From assembly GCA_011319805.1 (NCBI GenBank), contig SJRY01000080.1, forward strand, positions 186,001-250,000: 64,000 bases of DNA, given 5' to 3'. The stretch comes from Macrocybe gigantea. Taxonomy: Eukaryota; Basidiomycota; Agaricomycetes; Agaricales; Callistosporiaceae. Below the pieces are notes generated by a model. That model had not been told where the DNA came from. It saw only the letters and a program-made list of their open reading frames with translations, and did not search any database. Shown here piece by piece: positions 56,705-64,000 of this stretch. The position numbers and the translations under genes were made by a program. Positions within the stretch are counted from its first letter, which is position 1, and every line of letters starts with the position of its first letter.

Positions 56705-57324
56705 CTGCTCGGAGTTCAGCGCTCATGAAAATGAAGGGGATGGATGGTAGTGGGCACGATCGGACTGCCACACCTATACCACTGGCTGAGAGTTATGCAC
56801 ACATAGGCGGACGGCTTTCGCGCTTGACCCGCCGGTAAGATGGGCCAACTGTTCCCGGAGTGAGAATCGATCAGGAAATGCTTTCAATTCAAATGGCATA
56901 GGAGTTCCGGAAGTGCCGTCCGTTGGACCGGAGGCATGTCAGGCGGGGTGCCAATTCTCAACAAAAAATCTCGGCGTGCGCAAGCTCGTTGAAATGCGCA
57001 TTAAGCCTAGACCTTATCCATGGTTCCATGGGTAACATGTTAAGACACGAGCGACGCATGCAAGATCTTCAGTTCAAAGAGGATCAGCGTCTCATTCGTG
57101 GCAATCTGGTTGCCATTTTTGGTACCTCCTCTTGAATCGGCCGAGTGACCAATCAAAGTAGCGCTTATCTCCAAATTGTCAGCTGACCGAGAACCCGATT
57201 TATTCCGACCTCTTATCTGGTTCCACTCTGCTTTTTTTCGTTATAGGGTTTTGAGTGGCAGGCCTCGAGTTAGCCTTCTCCTTATAACATCCTCGCCATC
57301 CCCCCCTCGCATCGAAGAAGGTCC
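56705..57324. promoter_or_regulatory. Upstream region of GLT1
   Basis: 620 nt without a supportable gene. Open frames here (for example 56923-57135 plus strand) have chance-like composition. It probably holds the LST8 3' end and the GLT1 promoter; the last 130 nt before the ATG are rich in C and T. Confidence 0.4.
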
Positions 57325-60300
57325 ATGGCCGGTGTTGATTTCGACAGTCTTCGAACAGATCACACTCCCCTTGTATCCGAATCTGCTTCTGCGGAGAATA
57401 TCAGCGGCTTCCACGCAGTTGAGCGTGACCCTTCGTCTTGGGCGAGCTCTTTGCCTGCTAGTCAGGGATTGTATCTCAACGATTATGAGAAAGATTCTTG
57501 CGGTGTCGGTTTTCTATGCCACATTAAAGGAGAACCCAATCACAAGATTGTCTCTGACGCTCGTCAGCTCCTCTGTGCAATGGCGCATCGAGGAGCGACA
57601 GGCGCTGACAGTCGCGATGGTGATGGTGCGGGGGTCATGACCGCAATCCCTCATCATTTCTTTCAGAGAGAGGCTGAGAGAGATATCGGTTGCACTCTTC
57701 CCGAACCGGGACAGTATGCTGTTGGCAATGTCTTCTTCAAGGCGAATGATCCCGTCCAGCTCCAGAACCACCAGGCGATCTTCGCGAAGATAGCCAACGA
57801 GCTTGGGCTGAGAGTCTTGGGATGGCGCGAGGTTCCTACAGACGGTACGATCCTCGGTCCAGCGGCGAGCAGCAAGGAACCTGCGATTTACCAGCCATTT
57901 GTTGTCCTTCGAGCGCACTATGGCGACGGCATCGCCAGTCAACGAGGCACATTCGATGCGAAGCATTTTGAACGCCAATTATATGTTCTTCGAAAGCATG
58001 CAACTCATACCATGTTTGTGATTTCGTCTTCTTAGCATCTTCTCAGCGGCTCAATTAGTTTCTGTCATAAAAGTACCCTCGCAAAAGGTTTCTACGTTTG
58101 TTCTCTTTCATCCAAAAACATCGTCTACAAGGGCCAGCTATCCCCTTCACAAGTTTACAATTATTATCATGACCTCAATCATGTCCTATATCGGTCGCAC
58201 TTTACTCTGGTTCATTCTCGCTTCTCTACAAACACGTTTCCGAGTTGGGACAGAGCTCAGCCACTGAGATGGGCTGCACACAATGGTTTGTAACGTTACA
58301 TCCTTGGACACAATGCTATGCTGAAGAGGCACAGGGGAGATAAACACTGTCCGCGGTAACAAGAATTGGATGCGTGCCCGTGAAGGAGTACTGTCATCGC
58401 AAAATTTTGGCGACCAGTTGGATCTACTTTATCCTATTATCGAAGCGGGTGGGTCGGATTCGGCTGCTTTTGATAACGTGTTGGAATTGCTCGTTGTGAA
58501 TGGCGTCGTCACATTGCCGGAAGCCATTATGATGCTCATTCCAGAAGCGTGGCAAAGCAATGAGTATATGGAGCCTCAAAAGCGGGCATTCTACAATTGG
58601 GCTGCATGTTTGCAGGAGCCTTGGGATGGCCCTGCCCTTTTTGCATTCAGCGACGGCCGTTACTGCGGGGCAAATTTGGATCGAAACGGCCTTCGTCCTT
58701 GCCGTTATATTGTCACGAACGAGGACATAATAGTTTGCGCATCGGAAGTCGGAGCGCTCTATATCCCTCCGGAAAAGATTGTACAGAAAGGACGACTCAA
58801 GCCGGGTCGAATGCTTCTAGTCGACACCGTTGAAGGCAGAATTGTTGACGACAAGGAGCTCAAACACACAACTGCTACGAAACAAAACTTTGCTTCCTGG
58901 CTTGAAGGCCATGTCATCCACGTTCCTAATATCATCAAACGCGTTAGACGCAGCAATATAACCCTGGAACCCGTTTTGGACGACACCACTCTTAGCACCG
59001 ATCCGAAGCTACTTGCGTTCGGATTCACTGTCGAGCAACTAAATCTTCTCATGCTACCGATGGTGACGGACAGCAAGGAAGCTTTGGGTTCTATGGGCAA
59101 TGATGCCCCTCTCGCTGCCATAGCTGTTCAACCTCGAGTCATATATGATTACTTCCGCCAACTATTCGCTCAAGTGACAAATCCACCTATTGATCCCATC
59201 CGGGAGAGTATCGTCATGTCTCTAGAGGCTTACGTTGGACCGGAGGGTAACTTGTTAGAAATGAAATCGGAACAATGTCATCGCATCTTGCTACCATCGC
59301 CTCTGATTTCGATCGAGGAGATGAATGCTATGAAGAATTTGAAGTCCGCATACACTGATTGGCCTTCCCGAACTATCGACATCACTTTCCCAAAGAACGA
59401 TGGATTGCCAGGATACCGATTAGCCTTAGAACGCGTTTGCAGCGAGGCCGCTCAAGCCATAGACGATGGTATCAAGGTCATCATACTCAGCGATCGCGCC
59501 GTCGGCCCAACACGTGTTCCATTGTCATCCCTCGTTGCTTGCGGTGGCGTTCATCATCACTTGACATTGCACAAAATACGGGCCAAAGTAGCGTTGATGG
59601 TTGAAACGGGGGAGGCACGAGAAGTTCACCACATATGCGTACTCGTTGGCTATGGTGCTGACGCAGTCTGCCCCTGGCTTATGATGGAAACTATCCACAA
59701 AATAAATCGGGAAGGACTGTAAGACATCTACATCATTACCATTTCTTCAATTTGCACATACTGATATTGGTTTAGCGTTAAGAACGGAAAACCAGCTACC
59801 CAATTGATCGAACACTACCGCCAATCGGTTGATAATGGTATCCTGAAAGTCATGTCGAAGATGGGAATATCTACCTTGCAATCGTACAAAGGTGCCCAGA
59901 TCTTCGAAATTCTAGGTCTGCACAGCGAAGTCGTCGACCGGTGTTTCATTGGTTCTGCCAGTCGCGTCCAGGGCGCTACCTTCGACCTGCTTGCTATGGA
60001 TGCGTACGAACTTCACGAACGAGGTTGGCCCAGCCGTGAAACGATTGTTCCTCCAGGCATGCCGGAATCCGGTGAATACCATTGGCGAGATGGCGGAGAA
60101 GCTCATATCAATGACCCGTCTGGTATCGCCAATCTCCAGGATGCTGTCAGGGAGAAGAACCAGGCTGCCTACGACGCATATGCTCGCAATGCAAACGAGC
60201 AAGCACAAAGCATTCACCTTCGTGGGCTGCTCGATTTCCGTAGCGAAAACGTTACTCCCATCCCTATAGAACAAGTAGAACCTTGGAATGAGATCGTGCG

Positions 60301-63300
60301 ACGTTTCGTGACTGGTGCCATGTCATATGGTTCCATTTCTATGGAGGCTCATTCGACTTTAGCTGTGGCCATGAATCGTCTTGGTGGAAAATCGAACACT
60401 GGCGAAGGTGGCGAAGATGCCGAACGGTCTCTCGTTCTCCCCAATGGCGATACTATGAGATCAGCCATAAAGCAAGTAGCGTCGGGACGCTTTGGCGTGA
60501 CGGCGAACTATCTTGCAGACTCTGACGAACTTCAAATCAAAATGGCCCAGGGTGCGAAACCTGGGGAAGGTGGAGAGTTACCCGGACATAAAGTCTCCGC
60601 TTCAATTGCCCGCACTCGACACTCGACCGCGGGTGTTGGCCTTATCTCTCCTCCTCCTCACCACGACATCTATTCAATTGAAGATTTGAAACAACTTATA
60701 TATGACCTGAAATGCGCTAACCCTAGATCACGAGTGTCCGTCAAACTCGTTTCTGAAGTGGGTGTTGGCATCGTTGCGAGTGGCGTGGCAAAGGCTAAAG
60801 CCGATCACATCTTGATATCTGGTCACGACGGTGGTACAGGAGCATCGCGCTGGACTGGCATCAAATATGCTGGCCTTCCCTGGGAGCTTGGCCTGGCAGA
60901 GACCCATCAGACCCTAGTGCTCAATGACCTTCGAGGACGTGTCATTGTCCAGACTGACGGACAGCTTAGGACGGGCCGGGATATTGCTATTGCTTGCCTC
61001 TTGGGAGCAGAGGAATGGGGATTTGCTACCACTCCGCTCATTGCCATGGGTTGCGTCATGATGCGGAAATGTCACCGTAAGTTTTCGTACGCAGAGCTTG
61101 TTCGTATGCTAACACCCTATGAAGTGAATACATGTCCCGTTGGAATAGCGACTCAAGATCCCCAGCTTCGCGCCAAATTTGCCGGTCAACCCGAACAGGT
61201 CATCAATTTCTTCTATTATCTGGCTGAGGATCTTCGGAGTATCATGGCTAAGCTGGGTTTCCGCACCATCAACGAAATGGTGGGAAGGGCTGATATGCTG
61301 AAAGTGAATGAGAAACTGCGGACAATCAAGACGGCTCACCTAGACCTGAGCGCTATACTAAAACCCGCGTGGCAAATGCGTCCCGGTGCTGCAACTTATC
61401 GCGTTCGCCAGCAAGACCACAAACTCTATATTCGCTTAGATAACAAATTCATTGATGAATCCGAGCCCGCTCTCGCTCAAGGATTACCCGTTCACATTGA
61501 ATGCGACGTGACGAACACAGACCGCGCTCTCGGCACCACACTGTCATACAAGGTCTCAAAGTTATACGGTGAGGAGGGTCTACCCAAGGATACCATCCAT
61601 ATCCGCATGAGAGGCTCGGCCGGTCAATCATGTGGCGCTTTCCTCGCCCCCGGTATTACAATCGAACTCGAAGGCGATGCGAACGATTACATGGGCAAAG
61701 GACTATCTGGAGGCCGTATCATCGTTTATCCACCAAAGCAATCGCAGTTTAAAGCCGAAGAAAATATTATCATCGGCAATGTATGTCTGTATGGAGCTAC
61801 GTCCGGAGAGGCATTCATTCGCGGTATAGCCGCGGAACGTTTCGCTGTGCGGAATTCTGGTGCGAACGCCGTGGTGGAAGGATGCGGCGATCACGGTTGC
61901 GAGTATATGACTGGGGGACGAGTAGCCGTTCTAGGTGTTACTGGCAGGAACTTTGCTGCTGGAATGAGTGGAGGGATTGCGTATGTTCTGGACACGGCAC
62001 ATACGTTCGCATCGAAGGTCAACACAGAAATGGTGGAGTTGGGCAAGGTAACGGATCCTCGAGAGATCGCTGAGCTGCGCAGCCTCATCGAAGATCATCG
62101 CCACTATACTGGATCCGAAGTAGCTGACCGTGTCCTCCATGACTTCCATCACCTTCTTCCACTCTTCGTCCGGGTCATGCCTTATGATTATAAGAAGATT
62201 TTGGATGAACAAAAGGCACGCGAGAAGGAGGAGAAAATGAGGCAAAGCGTCATCGATTTGATTCCGTCTCGTACTGCAAGCCAGGTAGATCTCGCTTCAG
62301 AAGGCTTGGAAGACATACTTCTGCCCAAGACCCCGATCATATCAGCTGTCCCAAGGGCGAAGCACGAGCCAGCCGTCATTGATATGGAAGACTCAATGCT
62401 GGACGAAAATGCGACGAAGCAGAGACTGCACAAAGTTGACAAGACCCGTGGTTTTATGAAGTATAAGCGCCTCGGCGAAGCTTATCGTCCCCCCAGGAAG
62501 CGTGTCAAGGACTGGAAAGAGATCTCTTCACGTCTAACCGAAAGCGAGCTGAAGTATCAATCTGCTCGTTGTATGGACTGTGGCGTTCCGTTCTGTCAAT
62601 CGGATTCTGGTTGCCCGATTTCTAATATCATTCCGAAGTGGAATGACCTCGTCTTCAAAGAACAGTGGAGAGATGCGCTCAATCGGCTTCTAATGACGAA
62701 CAATTTCCCTGAATTTACTGGTCGAGTATGTCCTGCCCATGCGAAGGAGCATGTGTTCTCGGCATCAATGAGCAACCAGTTGGAATCAAAAGTATCGAAT
62801 GTGCCATCATTGACAAGGTAGCGCTAGGGTGGTCTTGGTATTCCATCAACTGATTCAATGGGCAATTTAGGGATTCGAAATGGGATGGATGAAACCGAAT
62901 CCTCCATCTTTCCGTACGGGCAAAATGGTTGCGGTCATTGGCTCTGGTCCGGCGGGCTTGGCTTGCGCGGATCAACTAAATAAGGCAGGCCATACCGTCA
63001 CTGTCTACGACCGGAATGACCGCATGGGAGGTCTATTGATGTACGGAATCCCAAAGTAAGTTTTCAGACCTTGACCTTGATGATTAGGCCGTGAACATTG
63101 GTATAAAGCATGAAACTTGATAAAACCATTGTCCAGCGTCGTGTTGATCTCATGGCTGCCGAAGGAATTGTGAGTAAATTGTCGAATACCAATTTTCTCT
63201 CTGCTAAACGACCGTAGACCTTCGTCCCCAATACTCACATTGGGGTTGATGTTGATGTCGCAGAACTTCGGGAGGAGAATGATGGTGTCGTCATCTGTAC

Positions 63301-64000
63301 TGGTGCAACGTGGCCTCGGGACTTGAAGATACCGAATAGGGAAGCGGACGGGATCCATTTCGCGATGGAATTTTTGCAGGTGGGTTGGATCGCAGATTAC
63401 GTTGAAGAGAAAATACTGACGAGCACTTAAAGATGAACACGCAGTCCCTGCTGGACTCCGAGCTCCAGGATGGACATTACATTAGCGCTAAGGGTAAAGA
63501 TGTCATCGTCATCGGCGGTGGGGACACAGGTAATGACTGTATCGGGACTGCTATGCGACATGGCGCGAAATCTATCACGAATTTCGAGCTCTTGCCCAAA
63601 CCACCTGTCTCGCGAGGACGAGACAACCCATGGCCCCAGTGGCCGAGGTATGTCGATCCTCCACCATAATTCCGAGATGACTAACCGTTTGGCAGGATAT
63701 TCCGCACGGATTACGGACATACCGAAGTCGCAGCACACTTTGGCAATGGTAAGGGCAATAGATTTCGAATCGAGGATCGCCTATATCTTCTGCTACCAGA
63801 CCCAAGAGAATATTCTATCTCTACTAAAGAATTCGTTCTCGATGAGCAAGGCCAACTTATGGGCTTGAATACCGGTTCGTATATTTCCTACTTTCGGTTT
63901 GTTTCGTTAATTGGTTTACCCTCTGCGTCAGTCCGGGTTGAATGGACCAAAGACAGTGGAGGCAGGTGGAAGATGGAGGAGGTTCCAGGATCGGAGAAGT
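57325..64000 (+). CDS. GLT1: Glutamate synthase [NAD(P)H], GLT1 (3' truncated, one apparent frameshift)
   Basis: Large enzyme making two glutamates from glutamine and 2-oxoglutarate. The N-terminal amidotransferase has Cys nucleophile in [19 protein letters not shown] (a propeptide is expected to be cleaved before it). Central and FMN domains follow ([40 protein letters not shown]). The 3Fe-4S cysteines are in CVMMRKCH, joined to [11 protein letters not shown] by intron 61077-61124. The GltD-like half has [19 protein letters not shown] and two Rossmann motifs ([28 protein letters not shown]). A missing C in the CCC run at 62736-62738 breaks [17 protein letters not shown]. Introns 58014-58073 and 58286-58334 have donor GTTTGT. 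The window ends before the C-terminus. Confidence 0.94.
61077..61124 (+). other. Stop-free 48-nt intron in GLT1
   Basis: GTAAGT...GCTAAC...GAAG, 48 nt with no in-frame stop. It lies inside a codon between KCH and LNTCPVG. Removing it restores the invariant spacing of the 3Fe-4S cysteines; leaving it adds 16 residues there. Confidence 0.85.

Noticed and set aside
62726..62775. GTATGT at 62726 as an intron donor in GLT1
   Set aside because: Splicing there would remove the invariant [13 protein letters not shown] block. The reading frame continues that block perfectly if one C is added.
1..64000. Mobile elements, tRNA or rRNA genes, CRISPR arrays
   Set aside because: I looked for transposase or reverse-transcriptase motifs, terminal repeats, tRNA box B (GGTTCRA) in intergenic DNA and regular spacers, and found none. 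A tRNAscan-type search was not possible here.

Overview
This is a eukaryotic nuclear window from a filamentous basidiomycete, most likely an agaricomycete mushroom. Genes are dense and on both strands. Coding regions are cut into many exons by 45-100 nt introns, often with CTAAC/CTGAC-like branch points. The products read as basidiomycete-type orthologues of fungal housekeeping proteins. I see no rRNA, tRNA, transposon, secondary-metabolite cluster or CRISPR. The species cannot be named from this sequence.

Layout, left to right. 1-3700 (+): PAN2 deadenylase, cut by the left edge. 3779-4310 (-): PDCD5. 4408-6811 (-): Pep7/Vac1 FYVE tether. 6893-8134 (+): twinfilin. 8461-9162 (+): unknown membrane protein. 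9252-15958 (-): MOT1. 16168-17615 (+): JmjC protein. 17708-20792 (+): SOG2. 21052-about 25235 (-): EAF1/VID21. 25342-27752 (+): D-lactate dehydrogenase. 27846-32458 (-): NOT4. 32713-33713 (+): LOG-family protein. 33830-about 35397 (-): TrpRS. 35961-38872 (+): membrane-anchored exo-beta-1,3-glucanase. 39137-39473 (-): ATPase inhibitor IF1. 39553-40601 (+): ECO1. 40662-40875 (-): 51-residue membrane protein. 41777-44257 (-): CDC45. 44365-45871 (-): scramblase. 45946-48898 (+): mitochondrial IF-2. 48950-50368 (-): CHORD protein. 50479-about 51837 (-): mitochondrial-carrier-like protein. 52169-53113 (+): ALKBH7-like dioxygenase. 54014-54307 (-): 60-residue unknown. 54580-55103 (-): 93-residue unknown. 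55200-56704 (+): LST8. 57325-right edge (+): NADH/NADPH-type glutamate synthase GLT1.

The genes do not form one pathway. Themes recur: mRNA deadenylation (PAN2, NOT4), chromatin and transcription (MOT1, EAF1), chromosome replication and cohesion (CDC45, ECO1), mitochondrial functions (DLD1, IF1, mtIF2, scramblase, carrier, ALKBH7-like) and growth signalling (SOG2/RAM, LST8/TOR). Many pairs are divergent and share very short promoters, down to 74 nt.

The most unusual signal is in the splicing and the reading frames rather than in an exotic gene. Protein-guided reconstruction shows at least six, probably seven, GC-AG introns. Many more GT introns have T at position +3. A 5-nt micro-exon lies in the glucanase gene. 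A stop-free 48-nt intron splits the 3Fe-4S cysteines of GLT1. Three single-base frameshifts (two in mtIF2, one in GLT1) all sit in homopolymer runs and look like sequence errors rather than gene decay.
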